Assembly (NCBI RefSeq): GCF_014200045.1
Contig: NZ_JACHOV010000005.1
Location: 186,001-250,000, forward strand
Source: Rhizorhapis suberifaciens
GTDB taxonomy: Bacteria > Pseudomonadota > Alphaproteobacteria > Sphingomonadales > Sphingomonadaceae
Reading direction: 5' to 3'
Length of the DNA: 64,000 nucleotides
Part shown: one piece after another, positions 44,643-54,683 of the stretch
Layout: each line of letters opens with the position of its first letter
How positions within the stretch are numbered: the stretch's first letter is position 1
Position numbers and translations under genes: made by a program
The notes under the pieces: model-generated
The model's input: only the letters and a program-made list of their open reading frames with translations
The model's database searches: none
Told to the model about the DNA's origin: nothing

Positions 44643-45757
44643 CCCTTTCGATCAGCAGCTCCTTTGACGCCGGCAATATTCGCGTCCTCAACATCAGCGG
44701 TAACCGCGCGGACCTTGAAATCATCAAGGACCAGGACAGCGAGTTTCACCAATGGTTCTACTTCCGCCTCTCTGGCGCCGCTGGCGAGGACATAGAACTC
44801 CGCATCGTCAACTGCGCCAGCGCGGCTTATCCGGACGGCTGGCCCGGCTATAAGGCGCGGGTAAGCGAGGATCGGGAGAATTGGTGGCTTGCCGATACCA
44901 GCTATGCAGACGGGGTGCTCACCATACGCGTTTCGCCCGACAGCAATGCGATGTGGGTCGCCTATTTCGCACCCTTTTCCATGGAGCGGCATCATGACCT
45001 GATCGCTTATGCCGCAAATCAGCCGGGCGTTACCCAGCGGCAATTGGGGTTGACGCTGGACGGGCAGCCGCTGGACCTGCTGAGCGTGGGCGAAGGGCCC
45101 AAGCAGGTGTGGTTGTACGCCCGCCAGCATCCCGGTGAAACCATGGCCGAATGGTGGATGGAGGGCGCGATCGAGCGCCTCACCGACATGGAGGACAGTG
45201 TGGCCCGCCTGCTGCGGAAAAAGGCGACCTTCCACATTGTTCCGAACATGAACCCGGACGGCAGCAGGCGGGGCCATTTGCGCACGAATGCGAAGGGCGT
45301 GAACCTCAACCGCGAATGGCATAATCCCAACATGGAGCGGAGCCCCGAAGTATTTCTGGTCCGCGCCGCCATGGACGAGACCGGCGTCGACTTCGCAATG
45401 GACGTCCATGGGGATGAAGCGATTCCCGCTGTGTTCATCGCCGGGTTTGAAGGGATTCCCTCGCTCCGTGAGGACCGGCTGGCTCTATACCACCGCTATC
45501 GCGATATTCTTTCCGCCCGCACGCCCGATTTCCAGACCCGCATCGGTTACCCGTCCGCCCCTCCAGGCAAGGCAAATCTCTCCATGTCCACCGCCCAGTT
45601 GGCCGAGCGCTATGGGGCCGTGTCGATGACGCTGGAGATGCCGTTCAAGGACAATGATGGTCTGCCGGACCCCGATTTCGGCTGGTCACCCGCCCGGTCC
45701 GCGCAATTGGGCAAGGACTGCCTGGCGGCGTTGGCAGAGATGATCGACAGCATTTAG
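44639..45757 (+). CDS. M14 family zinc carboxypeptidase (cytosolic carboxypeptidase-like)
   Basis: A 372-residue metallocarboxypeptidase. The N-terminal beta domain (about 1-120) resembles the pro-domain of cytosolic carboxypeptidases (CCP/AGBL), and the catalytic domain has [16 protein letters not shown] (zinc His and Glu), [20 protein letters not shown] (substrate Arg/Asn region), [10 protein letters not shown] (third zinc ligand His) and SMTLEMPF (general-base Glu). No signal peptide is visible, so it is probably cytoplasmic. Eukaryotic relatives remove glutamate from tubulin tails; the bacterial substrate is unknown. It overlaps the DUF4136 gene by four bases. Confidence 0.88.
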   Translation: MTLSISSSFDAGNIRVLNISGNRADLEIIKDQDSEFHQWFYFRLSGAAGEDIELRIVNCASAAYPDGWPGYKARVSEDRENWWLADTSYADGVLTIRVSPDSNAMWVAYFAPFSMERHHDLIAYAANQPGVTQRQLGLTLDGQPLDLLSVGEGPKQVWLYARQHPGETMAEWWMEGAIERLTDMEDSVARLLRKKATFHIVPNMNPDGSRRGHLRTNAKGVNLNREWHNPNMERSPEVFLVRAAMDETGVDFAMDVHGDEAIPAVFIAGFEGIPSLREDRLALYHRYRDILSARTPDFQTRIGYPSAPPGKANLSMSTAQLAERYGAVSMTLEMPFKDNDGLPDPDFGWSPARSAQLGKDCLAALAEMIDSI

Positions 45758-45820
45758 CTGCAAGTTGCATGGGGAAATTTTAACGCTAAGGAGAAGGCCG
45801 CGCCAGATACGGAGATTCAC

Positions 45821-46507
45821 ATGCCCACGCTCGTCCTCATTCGTCATGGTCAGTCCGCATGGAATCTGGAGAACCGCTTTACCGGCTGGTGGGATGTGGA
45901 CGTGACCGAAAAAGGCGCGGAGGAAGCACGTGCGGCAGGCAAGCTGATGGCGCAAAAGGACCTGGATTTCGATTGCTGCTTCACCTCTGTCCAAACGCGC
46001 GCGATCAAGACGTTGAACCTCGCGTTGGAAGAAATGGGGCGGCTCTGGTTGCCGGTAGAAAAGGATTGGCGCCTGAACGAGCGCCATTATGGGGGGCTGA
46101 CCGGCCTCAACAAGGCGGAGACCGCAGCCAAGCATGGCGACGAACAAGTTCACATCTGGCGCCGCAGTTTCGACATTCCGCCGCCGCCCCTGGATGAAGA
46201 CAGCGAATTCGATCTCAGCCACGACCGACGCTATGCCGGCATCGCCATCCCCAATACGGAAAGCCTGAAAGATACCATAGCCCGTGTGCTCCCCTATTGG
46301 GAAAGCCGCATCGCGCCGGAGCTGAAGGCCGGCAAACGCGTGCTGATCTCCGCCCATGGCAATTCACTACGCGCGCTGGTGAAACATCTGTCGGGAATTT
46401 CGGACGCCGAGATCACCGGACTGGAAATACCGACGGGGCAACCGATTGTATATCAACTGAACGGCGATTTGCGCGAAGTTGAGCGTTACTATTTGTCGGA
46501 GCGATAG
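45821..46507 (+). CDS. gpmA: 2,3-bisphosphoglycerate-dependent phosphoglycerate mutase
   Basis: GpmA interconverts 3- and 2-phosphoglycerate in glycolysis and gluconeogenesis. The 228-residue protein has the phosphohistidine signature [20 protein letters not shown] (His9), [19 protein letters not shown], and the second catalytic His in [15 protein letters not shown]. This is the cofactor-dependent form. It is preceded by the M14 peptidase gene and a 63-base gap. Confidence 0.96.
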   Translation: MPTLVLIRHGQSAWNLENRFTGWWDVDVTEKGAEEARAAGKLMAQKDLDFDCCFTSVQTRAIKTLNLALEEMGRLWLPVEKDWRLNERHYGGLTGLNKAETAAKHGDEQVHIWRRSFDIPPPPLDEDSEFDLSHDRRYAGIAIPNTESLKDTIARVLPYWESRIAPELKAGKRVLISAHGNSLRALVKHLSGISDAEITGLEIPTGQPIVYQLNGDLREVERYYLSER

Positions 46508-46534
46508 GGACGGCCCAAAGCCCGCGGGAGTTGA

Positions 46535-47158
46535 TCAGGCCGCTCGTTGCTTTCGCGACTTACGCTTGTTGGCGTACATGTCAGCATCGGCGCGAGCGAC
46601 AAGGGCTTCGTCCGTATCACTTTCCAGCATGACCGCCATTCCGAATGACGCGCCCAGCGTCAGCTTCGCGCAATTGAATTCGCAAGGAGTCTGCGCAATC
46701 GCCGTCTGCAGATCGGCGAGTTTGGCCACCGCTTCTTCCTTGCTCAGTTCCTCCAGGACAAGCGCGAATTCGTCGCCACCAATGCGGGCTACGATATCGG
46801 TCGCGCGCACGTTGGCGGACAAAAGCCCGGCGATGTGGATCAAGGCATAATCGCCCGCACAGTGTCCATGGGTGTCGTTGATCGATTTCAGGCCGTCCAC
46901 GTCCATGAACACCAATATGGAGCGCGTACCATAGCGACCCAGCCGCTTCAGCCGATCGTTGATCGCATTGATCAAATAGCGGCGGTTATAAAGTGGAGTT
47001 AGCGTATCGCGCTCCACTACTCGCTCAAGTTCGCTGTTTGCGATGCGAAGCGACAGTAGCTCACGCCTTAGCACGGCCAGCTGCGCTTCAAGATCACGAA
47101 TGCGTTCCGCGTCTCCCGACGGAGCGCGATTTTCTATTTTCAGGCTCTGCACGACCAT
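46535..47158 (-). CDS. GGDEF diguanylate cyclase with inhibitory site
   Basis: A 207-residue protein with an N-terminal coiled coil (about 13-46) and one GGDEF domain. The active-site loop GGDEF is at about 127-131, and an RATD inhibitory site (RxxD) lies exactly five residues upstream, so it is probably an active, product-inhibited cyclase. No sensor domain is present; dimerisation through the coiled coil would be needed. The ATG at 47158 is used; a TTG two codons earlier is also possible, with GGAGG upstream. It stands alone on the minus strand. Confidence 0.9.
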   Translation of the reverse strand: MVVQSLKIENRAPSGDAERIRDLEAQLAVLRRELLSLRIANSELERVVERDTLTPLYNRRYLINAINDRLKRLGRYGTRSILVFMDVDGLKSINDTHGHCAGDYALIHIAGLLSANVRATDIVARIGGDEFALVLEELSKEEAVAKLADLQTAIAQTPCEFNCAKLTLGASFGMAVMLESDTDEALVARADADMYANKRKSRKQRAA

Positions 47159-47339
47159 CCCCAATTGGAGCTAAACCTCCATACCCCGACTTGGTTAATT
47201 TATTTCTAGCGCGCCCGGTCAACAAGCAATATTTGCCAAGCCCCGCCTTAGCTAGGCGATAACCCATTGCCCCTGCGGTTTTGCAAGGTTAAGAGCCATC
47301 GCTTCTTTCCTACGCACAAGCGACGACACCAGGAGCGAC

Positions 47340-47828
47340 ATGACGCAGGCAAAACCGCTGGTCGGCATAATAATGGGTAGCCGATCCGATTGGGAAACCA
47401 TGTCCAATGCCGCCGACATGCTGGCGGCGCTGGGCGTGCCGCATGAATGCAAGGTTGTGTCAGCGCACCGCACGCCAGAACGGCTCTATGATTATGCCCG
47501 GGGTGCTGCGGCACGCGGCCTGAAGGTCATTATCGCCGGCGCGGGCGGCGCGGCGCACTTGCCGGGCATGACCGCATCGATGACGCGCCTGCCGGTGCTG
47601 GGTGTGCCTGTGGAATCCAAGGCTCTTAAGGGAATGGACAGCCTGCTTTCCATTGTGCAGATGCCGGGCGGCATTCCGGTCGGCACGCTGGCGATCGGTA
47701 AGCCCGGGGCGATCAATGCCGGCCTGATGGCGGCGGCGATCCTGGCGACAAATGATGACGCCCTCGCCACGCGACTGGACGAGTGGCGGGCAAAGCAGAC
47801 CGCAGACGTAGCGTCAGAACCCGAATGA
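47340..47828 (+). CDS. purE: N5-carboxyaminoimidazole ribonucleotide mutase
   Basis: PurE converts N5-CAIR to CAIR in purine synthesis, after PurK. The 162-residue class I enzyme has [52 protein letters not shown] and [22 protein letters not shown] precedes the ATG at 47340. Its stop overlaps the purK start (ATGA). Confidence 0.98.
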   Translation: MTQAKPLVGIIMGSRSDWETMSNAADMLAALGVPHECKVVSAHRTPERLYDYARGAAARGLKVIIAGAGGAAHLPGMTASMTRLPVLGVPVESKALKGMDSLLSIVQMPGGIPVGTLAIGKPGAINAGLMAAAILATNDDALATRLDEWRAKQTADVASEPE

Positions 47829-48895
47829 CGGCCCTCCCCTCCCGCTCCACCATCGGCATATTGGGCGGAGGCCAGTTAGGCCGGATGCTGGCCATGGCGG
47901 CGGCGCAGCTTGGTTATCGCTGCCATATCTACGCGCCGGAAAAAACCAGTATTGCAGCTGAGGTTGCGGCGGAATGGACGCGCGGAGACTATGACGATAT
48001 TGCCGCCCTCCGGAAGTTCGCGGCCTCGGTGGACGTCGTCACCTATGAGTTTGAGAATATCCATCACGCACCGCTCGTAGCGCTGAGCGAGGAGGCAATC
48101 CTTCGTCCATCCGTGCAGGCGCTAGAGATCGCGCAGGATAGGAAGGCAGAGAAAAGCTTTGTCGGTTCGCTGGGCGGACGCACTGCCCCCTGGGCGAGCG
48201 TCAATAGCCGGGACGAACTGGACGCGGCACTCTCTAAGATCGGAGCGCCGGCGATCCTGAAAACCCGGCGGCTGGGCTATGACGGCAAGGGTCAGGCGCG
48301 GATCAGGAAATCTGAGGACGCGGACGCTGCCTGGAAAACCATATCCGGGCAGCCTGCGATCATGGAGGGCTTTGTCCGTTTCGACCGGGAATTCTCAGTC
48401 ATTCTTGCCCGCGCCGCGGACGGGGGGGTGCATTATTGGGATTGCCCGGATAACGAGCATGACCATGGCATCCTTGCGCTCTCCACCGTTCCAGCAGGCC
48501 CGACAGTCGCCGCACAGGCGCAGGAGGCAATGGCGTTGGCGCGCAAGGTGGCTGACGCGCTGGATTATGTCGGCGTGCTGACGCTGGAGTTTTTCGCGGG
48601 AGAAGATGGCCCGGTCTTCAACGAAATGGCCCCGCGCGTGCACAATAGCGGTCACTGGACTATCGAAGGCGCAATCACTAGCCAGTTCGAAAATCACATT
48701 CGCGCCATTTGTGGTTTGCCGTTGGGTGAAACCAGCCTTGCCGCGACGAGGGTCGAAATGCGCAACTTGATCGGAAATGACGTGGAGGATGCCGAAAAAA
48801 TCCTCGCCGACCCTTCAAATCATTTGCACCTTTATGGCAAGGGTGAGGGACGGCCAGGACGGAAGATGGGACATGTGACCCGTTTGTTCTTGTGA
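47825..48895 (+). CDS. purK: N5-carboxyaminoimidazole ribonucleotide synthase
   Basis: PurK carboxylates AIR with bicarbonate and ATP to give N5-CAIR. The 356-residue ATP-grasp enzyme has [57 protein letters not shown], and [19 protein letters not shown]. The ATG at 47825 overlaps purE by four bases; an in-frame start 14 codons upstream lies in purE and is rejected. A pair of REP-like hairpins follows. Confidence 0.98.
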   Translation: MTALPSRSTIGILGGGQLGRMLAMAAAQLGYRCHIYAPEKTSIAAEVAAEWTRGDYDDIAALRKFAASVDVVTYEFENIHHAPLVALSEEAILRPSVQALEIAQDRKAEKSFVGSLGGRTAPWASVNSRDELDAALSKIGAPAILKTRRLGYDGKGQARIRKSEDADAAWKTISGQPAIMEGFVRFDREFSVILARAADGGVHYWDCPDNEHDHGILALSTVPAGPTVAAQAQEAMALARKVADALDYVGVLTLEFFAGEDGPVFNEMAPRVHNSGHWTIEGAITSQFENHIRAICGLPLGETSLAATRVEMRNLIGNDVEDAEKILADPSNHLHLYGKGEGRPGRKMGHVTRLFL

Positions 48896-48904
48896 GACTG
48901 TAGT

Positions 48905-48978
48905 GCTCCTGTGAAAGCAGGAGCCCAGAAGGCACAAGCGCCGCGCCAAGACATTCTGTGCTCCTGCTTTCGCAGGAG
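48905..48978. repeat. Pair of REP-like hairpins (family B)
   Basis: Two hairpins, GCTCCTGTGAAAGCAGGAGC at 48905-48924 and CTCCTGCTTTCGCAGGAG at 48961-48978, are in opposite orientation and can also pair with each other across a 36-base spacer. They fill the gap between purK and folA and share their core with the hairpin at 20572-20595. Confidence 0.75.
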
Positions 48979-49024
48979 TACAATCACGTGAAAGCTTGGA
49001 TACAGGAAGGACAAGAAGAGCATA

Positions 49025-49522
49025 ATGCCAATGAACCGCCCCGAAATTGTCCTTCTCCTTGCTCGCGCCGATAATGGCGTCATCGGCTGCAATGGAAGGC
49101 TTCCCTGGCACCTGCCGGCCGATCTGCGCCGTTTCAAGATGCTGACGCAAGGCACGCCGATGATCATGGGCCGCAAAACCTTCGACAGCTTGCCAGGCCT
49201 TCTCAACGGACGCCGCCATATTGTGCTCACTCGCGATCCCGAATGGGAAGAGGAAGGCGTGGAGGTGGTGCACAATATGGATGACGCCATTGCTCACGCC
49301 AATGCACCCCATATCTCCGTCATCGGAGGCGCTGATATCTTCTCGCTGTTCCTTCCCAGGGCGGACCGCATCGAACTGACGGAGGTTCATGCCGCCCCCG
49401 AGGGAGATGTCGTCATTGCGGGTTTCGACCGGCGTGAATGGAAAGAAATAGGGCGGGAAGATCATGAGCCGGAGGGGGGGCGGCCCGGTTACAGTTTCGT
49501 CACCCTACGCCGCACGGATTGA
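49025..49522 (+). CDS. folA: Dihydrofolate reductase
   Basis: FolA regenerates tetrahydrofolate with NADPH. The 165-residue protein has VLLLARADNGVIGCNGRLPW, HLPADLRRFKMLTQG, PMIMGRKTFDSLPGLLNGRR and ISVIGGADIFSLFLPRADRI, the standard DHFR pattern (catalytic Asp in LPADLRRF). Two in-frame ATGs lie at the start (49025 and 49031); I use the first. No classic resistance change is evident, but I did not align it. Confidence 0.97.
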   Translation: MPMNRPEIVLLLARADNGVIGCNGRLPWHLPADLRRFKMLTQGTPMIMGRKTFDSLPGLLNGRRHIVLTRDPEWEEEGVEVVHNMDDAIAHANAPHISVIGGADIFSLFLPRADRIELTEVHAAPEGDVVIAGFDRREWKEIGREDHEPEGGRPGYSFVTLRRTD

Positions 49523-49554
49523 ACGGGCGTGCGGAACACCCTATAGGCCGGGGA

Positions 49555-50493
49555 ATGGAGCGGCTGGACAGCGGCTCGGCAGTGCCGCCGCACCTACGCG
49601 GGGCGATTGTCGCGCTGGGTAATTTCGACGGTTTTCACCTTGGTCATCAGGCCGTGGCCGGGCGCGCCATTGATTGGGCGCGTTCCGAGGGCCGGCCGGC
49701 TATCATCGCGACCTTTGACCCTCACCCGGTCCGTCATTTCTTTCCCGATCTGCCGCCCTTTCGCCTTACCACGCTGGAACAGCGGCAGAGGCTGTTCATT
49801 GCCGCCGGGGCAGATGCGATGCTGGTCTTTCACTTTGATGACCGGCTGGCAGGAACGACCGCAGAGGCTTTTGTCCGGGCATTAATCGAAGATTATGGCG
49901 CCGCAGCCGTGGTGACCGGAATGGATTTCACCTTTGGCAAGGGCCGCAGTGGCAATATCGATCTCCTGATGCGTGAGGGCGCCAAGTTGGGCCTGCGCAC
50001 AGAGTCGGTGGCTCCAGTGGCGTTGGATGGCGAAATCGTCTCATCCAGCCGGATCCGCGACGCACTGCAGGCAGGCGATTGCGATGAAGCGGCCCGGCTC
50101 ATGACCCGGCCTTTTGCTGTCGAAGGCGTGGTCCAGCATGGCGACAAAGTGGGGAGCGATATTGGCTATCCGACCGCCAATATCGACATGGGCAAATATC
50201 TGCGCCCTGCTTATGGGGTTTACGCGGTGCGCGGACGGCTGCCGGATGGGCGGGTGCTGGACGGCGTGGCAAATCTTGGCATCCGGCCGATGTTCCAACC
50301 GCCCAAGGAATTGCTGGAACCCTATTTCTTCGATTTTGGCGAGAATCTCTACGGACAGATGGTCGAGATAGAGTTCATCCACTTCCTGCGTCCGGAAGCC
50401 ACATTCGCCAGCATGGAAGACCTCACCGCCCAGATTGCCCGCGATTGCGACGATGCGCGGCGAATCCTTGCAGCAACGCCCCGCCTGCCCTAA
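49555..50493 (+). CDS. ribF: Bifunctional riboflavin kinase / FAD synthetase
   Basis: RibF phosphorylates riboflavin to FMN and adenylates FMN to FAD. From the ATG at 49555 it has 312 residues: an N-terminal nucleotidyltransferase domain with LGNFDGFHLGHQ (about 22-33) and TFDPHPVRHF, and a C-terminal flavokinase domain with DIGYPTANIDMGKYLRPAYG and GVANLGIRPMF. A TTG start 12 codons earlier would overlap folA and seems less likely. Confidence 0.96.
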   Translation: MERLDSGSAVPPHLRGAIVALGNFDGFHLGHQAVAGRAIDWARSEGRPAIIATFDPHPVRHFFPDLPPFRLTTLEQRQRLFIAAGADAMLVFHFDDRLAGTTAEAFVRALIEDYGAAAVVTGMDFTFGKGRSGNIDLLMREGAKLGLRTESVAPVALDGEIVSSSRIRDALQAGDCDEAARLMTRPFAVEGVVQHGDKVGSDIGYPTANIDMGKYLRPAYGVYAVRGRLPDGRVLDGVANLGIRPMFQPPKELLEPYFFDFGENLYGQMVEIEFIHFLRPEATFASMEDLTAQIARDCDDARRILAATPRLP

Positions 50494-50517
50494 GGCCGTG
50501 CCTTATTTCCCCGCTCC

Positions 50518-50588
50518 CGTTCGTTCCGAACGAAGTCGAGGGACGTTGGTGGAGCGCCAGCGTGCCTCGACTGCGCTGGACACGAACG
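50518..50588. repeat. Imperfect inverted repeat between ribF and ileS (family C)
   Basis: The left arm at 50518-50541 (starting CGTTCGTTCCGAACG and ending GAAGTCGAGG) and the right arm at 50565-50588 (CCTCGACT...CACGAACG) are imperfectly complementary. The CTCGACTKCGCTSGACACGAACG type of repeat is familiar from sphingomonad intergenic regions. Confidence 0.65.
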
Positions 50589-50613
50589 CAGTGTAAAGCA
50601 AGAATTCGAGCCC

Positions 50614-53544
50614 ATGACCGACGCACCAAGCCAAAAAGACACGGATTATAAAGACACCGTGTTCCTGCCCGTCACCGACTTTCCGATGAAGGCCGGGCTT
50701 GCGCAGAAGGAACCGGCGATTGCCGATCGCTGGGCGAAGATCGGCGTCTATGGGCGACTGCGCGAGACACGGAAAGGCCGTGAGCGCTTCATCCTGCACG
50801 ATGGCCCGCCCTACGCCAATGGCGACATCCACATGGGCCATGCGATGAACAAGGTGCTGAAGGACATCATCGTCCGCAGCCAGTCACTGCTCGGCAAGGA
50901 TGCGCCCTATGTCCCCGGCTGGGACTGCCACGGTCTCCCCATCGAATGGAAGATCGAGGAGGAGTACCGCAAGAAGAAGCAGAACAAAGACGAGGTCCCC
51001 CCACAGGAATTCCGCGCGCAGTGCCGCGCCTATGCCGACAATTGGGTGGGCGTGCAGAAGGAGCAGTTCCAGCGCCTTGGCGTCATGGGCGATTGGGACG
51101 ATCCCTATCTCACGATGAAGTTTGAGGCGGAGGCGGCGATTGTCGCTGAGCTGCTGAAATTCGCGGAAAGCGGTCAGTTGTACCGTGGCGCGAAGCCGGT
51201 GATGTGGTCCCCGGTGGAGAAGACTGCGCTTGCCGAGGCTGAGGTCGAGTATGAGGATGTAACCTCGACCCAGATCGACGTGGCGTTCGAGATTGTCGAA
51301 GCGCCGAACGCGCCGGAACTGGTGGGCGCGCATGCGGTCATCTGGACGACCACCCCTTGGACGATCCCTGTGAACCAGGGCATCGCTTATGGGGAGGATA
51401 TCCGATACGTACTAGCGACAGGCTATCCCAAGTTCGTCAAAGCTCTAGCGCCGGGTGAGCTAACTCCGATGATGCAGGAGTACGGACCAGTATTGGTTGC
51501 AAAAGAACTTTTGTCCGCTCTCGAAGCTCGAACGACTAACATCCATTGGGAAGTCGACGAAGAATTCAGCGGCTCCCAACTCACCGGAGCGGTCGCCCGC
51601 CACCCTATGCACCATTTCGGCGGCTTCTTCGCGAAGCCCCGCCCCTTCATCGCTGCCGAGCATGTCACCACCGACGCCGGTACGGGCCTTGTCCATATGG
51701 CCCCGGACCATGGCGAGGAGGATTTCATCGCGTGCAAGGAAGTCGGAATAGCACCGGTCTTTGCCGTCGAGGACGATGGCTATTATCGTGCCGATTGGCC
51801 GTGGCTGCCGAGAACCGACGAGCGAGCCAAGATCGTCATCAACGAGAAGTTCAATGGCCCGGACGGCCCAATCTGTTCGGACTTGCGCGATGCTGGCGCT
51901 CTTCTGTCCGCCAGTCCGTTTCCGCACAGCTATCCCCATAGCTGGCGGTCGAAGGCGCGGATCATCTACCGCTGCACCCCGCAATGGTTCATCCCGATGG
52001 ACCGGCCAATTACTGATAGCGCCACGCCCCGCTGTGTCGAAGAAGAGCACATCATGGCGGCGCAGGGCAATGGCGCGACCCTGCGCAACATCGCCCTTAA
52101 CGCCATCGAAAATACACGCTGGGTACCAGAGCGCTCAACCAACCGCATTCGGTCTATGGTCGAAGGCCGCCCCGACTGGGTGATCAGCCGCCAGCGCGCC
52201 TGGGGTGTGCCCATTGCGCTCTATGTGCATAAGCAATCAGGCGAATATCTGAACGACCCGGCCGTTAACGTCCGCATCATCGAGGCGTTCAAGGCGGGCG
52301 GCGCAGATGCCTGGTTCGGCGCTGACCATCAGGCGTTGCTTGGGAATGATCACAAGCTCGACGAATATGAGGTCGTGAACGACATTCTCGATGTCTGGTT
52401 CGACAGTGGCTCGACCCACAGCTTCGTGGTCGAGGCGCGCTATGGCAAGGGGGTGCGCGCCAGCCTTTACCTTGAGGGCTCTGACCAGCATCGCGGCTGG
52501 TTCCAATCCTCGCTGCTCGAAAGCTGCGGCACGCGTGGTCGCGCGCCTTATGACGCCGTGCTGACCCACGGCTTCGCGCTCGATCAGCAGGGTCGAAAAA
52601 TGTCCAAGTCGCTGGGTAATGTCGTCGATCCGCTAAAGATCATCGGCGAAAGCGGCGCGGATATATTGCGTATGTGGGTGGCGAGCACCGACTATTTCGA
52701 CGATGTCCGCATCGGCAAGGAGGTCCTCGCCGGATCGTCCGACGCCTATCGCAAGCTGCGCAACAGTTTCCGCTACATGCTGGGGGCGCTTAGCGATTTC
52801 GATGAGAGCGAGAAGGTGCCGGTCGGCGAGATGCCGGAGCTGGAGCGCTATATCCTGCATCGCCTGGCAGAGCTGGACGCGGAGCTGCGCGCGGCGACCG
52901 ACGGCTTCACCTTTGGCCGCTATATGCGCGCGCTCACCACCTTCGCGCAGGACGATCTGTCGGCCTTCTTCTTCGACATCCGCAAGGACTGCCTCTATTG
53001 CGACGCGAAGACCGACCTTAAGCGCCGCGCCTATCGCACGGTGCTCGACACGCTGTTCCATGCGCTCGTCCGCTATGCCGCACCGATCATTCCGTTCACG
53101 GCCGAAGAGGTATGGCAAAGCCGCTTCCCGAGCGAGGACGGCAGCGTACACTTCCTGGAATGGCCGGAGGTGGATGCGGGATGGGCAGATGACGAGCTAT
53201 CCCGAAAGTGGAGCCACTTACGCGAACTGAGGGGTCATGTGACTGAAGCCATAGAGCCTTTGCGGCGTGAAAAGGTGATCAGGTCGAGTTTGGAAGCTGA
53301 GGTAAGCGTCTTGGTAAAAGATCCTCTCCTCGCAGAACGAGCAGCATCTACGGATTTTGCCGAGATTTGCATTACGGCGGCTGCGACGGTCTCAGGCATC
53401 GCCGATGATAATATCGATGAATTACGCCTCATTTCCGTTACACCCTCTGAATATCACAAATGCGGCCGCTGCTGGCGTCTGCTTCCTGAAGTGACGGAAG
53501 ACGACACCCTCTGCGGACGCTGCGAGGATGTGGTGAAGGGATGA
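50614..53544 (+). CDS. ileS: Isoleucyl-tRNA synthetase
   Basis: IleS charges tRNA-Ile. The 976-residue class I synthetase has the HIGH-type motif [13 protein letters not shown] (HMGH at 73-76), the editing domain (about 200-410), [10 protein letters not shown] (KMSKS near 662-666), the anticodon-binding domain, and a C-terminal zinc finger with [11 protein letters not shown] and CGRC (about 948-972). Two internal stretches (about 51390-51550 and 53190-53470) use visibly AT-richer codons than the rest (see findings). lspA follows. Confidence 0.98.
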   Translation: MTDAPSQKDTDYKDTVFLPVTDFPMKAGLAQKEPAIADRWAKIGVYGRLRETRKGRERFILHDGPPYANGDIHMGHAMNKVLKDIIVRSQSLLGKDAPYVPGWDCHGLPIEWKIEEEYRKKKQNKDEVPPQEFRAQCRAYADNWVGVQKEQFQRLGVMGDWDDPYLTMKFEAEAAIVAELLKFAESGQLYRGAKPVMWSPVEKTALAEAEVEYEDVTSTQIDVAFEIVEAPNAPELVGAHAVIWTTTPWTIPVNQGIAYGEDIRYVLATGYPKFVKALAPGELTPMMQEYGPVLVAKELLSALEARTTNIHWEVDEEFSGSQLTGAVARHPMHHFGGFFAKPRPFIAAEHVTTDAGTGLVHMAPDHGEEDFIACKEVGIAPVFAVEDDGYYRADWPWLPRTDERAKIVINEKFNGPDGPICSDLRDAGALLSASPFPHSYPHSWRSKARIIYRCTPQWFIPMDRPITDSATPRCVEEEHIMAAQGNGATLRNIALNAIENTRWVPERSTNRIRSMVEGRPDWVISRQRAWGVPIALYVHKQSGEYLNDPAVNVRIIEAFKAGGADAWFGADHQALLGNDHKLDEYEVVNDILDVWFDSGSTHSFVVEARYGKGVRASLYLEGSDQHRGWFQSSLLESCGTRGRAPYDAVLTHGFALDQQGRKMSKSLGNVVDPLKIIGESGADILRMWVASTDYFDDVRIGKEVLAGSSDAYRKLRNSFRYMLGALSDFDESEKVPVGEMPELERYILHRLAELDAELRAATDGFTFGRYMRALTTFAQDDLSAFFFDIRKDCLYCDAKTDLKRRAYRTVLDTLFHALVRYAAPIIPFTAEEVWQSRFPSEDGSVHFLEWPEVDAGWADDELSRKWSHLRELRGHVTEAIEPLRREKVIRSSLEAEVSVLVKDPLLAERAASTDFAEICITAAATVSGIADDNIDELRLISVTPSEYHKCGRCWRLLPEVTEDDTLCGRCEDVVKG

Positions 53545-53553
53545 ACCTTATCC

Positions 53554-53589
53554 TTCGTCATTCCCGAGCCGGCAGGCGGGAATGACGAA
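53554..53589. repeat. Short inverted repeat between ileS and lspA (family A)
   Basis: TTCGTCATTCCCG and its exact reverse complement CGGGAATGACGAA, separated by ten bases. It has the same core as the larger element at 11679-11767 and lies 9 bases after the ileS stop. Confidence 0.75.
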
Positions 53590-53632
53590 AAACGAATTCA
53601 TAACAAGGACAGGTCGAGGAATTAAGGGCATC

Positions 53633-54145
53633 ATGGCCATCAGGAAAAATTACCGGAATCTGGGCATTGCGGCAGCAGCGACCATTTTCACCCTCGACCA
53701 ACTCATCAAATATGTCGTCGTCTATCCGCTGGCGCTCGAATCCCGGCAGGTCATTGACCTCCTTCCCTTTTTCGATCTCAACTTCGTACGCAACTATGGA
53801 GTCTCCATGGGCTTCTTCCGGGCCGATTCCGACATCATGCGCTGGGCGCTGGTGGGGATGACAGCGGCAATTGCGATCTTTGTCGGCCTGTGGATGTGGC
53901 GAGAAAAGGCGCGAGACGATGTGATAGCGCTCGGCCTGGTCCTGGGCGGCGCGCTCGGTAATATCGTCGACCGGGTGCGATTCGGCTATGTCGTCGACTT
54001 CGCCGATTTCCATATCGGCAACTGGCGGCCCTTTTTGATCTTCAATCTTGCCGATGCGGCCATTACGATAGGTGTGTTGATCCTGCTTGCGCGGGCGTTG
54101 CTGCTGCGCGACAAGGGGGGGAATGTGGAGAAAAGAAATGCGTAG
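53633..54145 (+). CDS. lspA: Lipoprotein signal peptidase
   Basis: LspA (signal peptidase II) cleaves prolipoproteins after lipid attachment. The 170-residue protein has four hydrophobic segments and the conserved aspartate regions [15 protein letters not shown] and [13 protein letters not shown], with the early LDQLIKYVV. The ATG at 53633 with AAGG upstream is used; a start 17 codons earlier would begin in the inverted repeat. Several lipoproteins in this window are its likely substrates. It overlaps the next gene by eight bases. Confidence 0.96.
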   Translation: MAIRKNYRNLGIAAAATIFTLDQLIKYVVVYPLALESRQVIDLLPFFDLNFVRNYGVSMGFFRADSDIMRWALVGMTAAIAIFVGLWMWREKARDDVIALGLVLGGALGNIVDRVRFGYVVDFADFHIGNWRPFLIFNLADAAITIGVLILLARALLLRDKGGNVEKRNA

Positions 54146-54560
54146 AGTTGTTGTGGGCTTCGGCCTTTGTGCCATGGCCCTGGGCCTTTCAGCCTGCGGT
54201 TCGGGCGGCGGCATTTTCGGTCGTGACCGGCCGGACGAATTTGCGGTTTCACGCGCCGCCCCGCTGGTCATTCCGCCCGATTTCGCCATGGTCCCGCCCC
54301 AACCGGGCGCTGCCGGCCGTGCCGACAGCAGCAACGCCAATAGACAGGCCCTGGAGGCCATGTTCGGGGGTGATGCCGCACGTAGCGCAGCCGAGCGAGG
54401 ACTGCTGAACGCTGCTCAAACCAGCAGCGCCGATCCCGCCATCCGCTCAAGCGTTGGCGATCCCGCCACGGCCACCGTCAGCAAAGGCGCGGCCACTCGC
54501 GACATCATTGCCGCGCCCGAAGGCGACGGTCAGTATGCGAAAACCGCCACGCCTCAGTAA
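54138..54560 (+). CDS. DUF3035 domain lipoprotein
   Basis: A 140-residue lipoprotein with the leader [20 protein letters not shown] (Cys20 lipidated). The rest, with [20 protein letters not shown] and an Ala/Ser-rich tail, matches DUF3035. The family is common after ileS-lspA in sphingomonads and its function is unknown. The start lies inside the end of lspA (GGAGAAAAGAA upstream), so the pair is probably translationally coupled. Confidence 0.88.
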   Translation: MRRVVVGFGLCAMALGLSACGSGGGIFGRDRPDEFAVSRAAPLVIPPDFAMVPPQPGAAGRADSSNANRQALEAMFGGDAARSAAERGLLNAAQTSSADPAIRSSVGDPATATVSKGAATRDIIAAPEGDGQYAKTATPQ

Positions 54561-54683
54561 TTGACGTGCTGTAGTCGTGGTAAGGGCAGCAGTTCAGAAA
54601 CAGCAGTGACCCCGGCCTCCTCCACGCCCAGGTGTTCGGGATCACTGGACCCCTGAGCCACAGGCTGGCATAGGCCGCTGCTT

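Noticed and set aside
48905-48978. Repeated hairpins, considered as a CRISPR fragment
   Set aside because: Only two copies in inverted orientation, no regular spacers and no cas genes; they fit REP-type elements.
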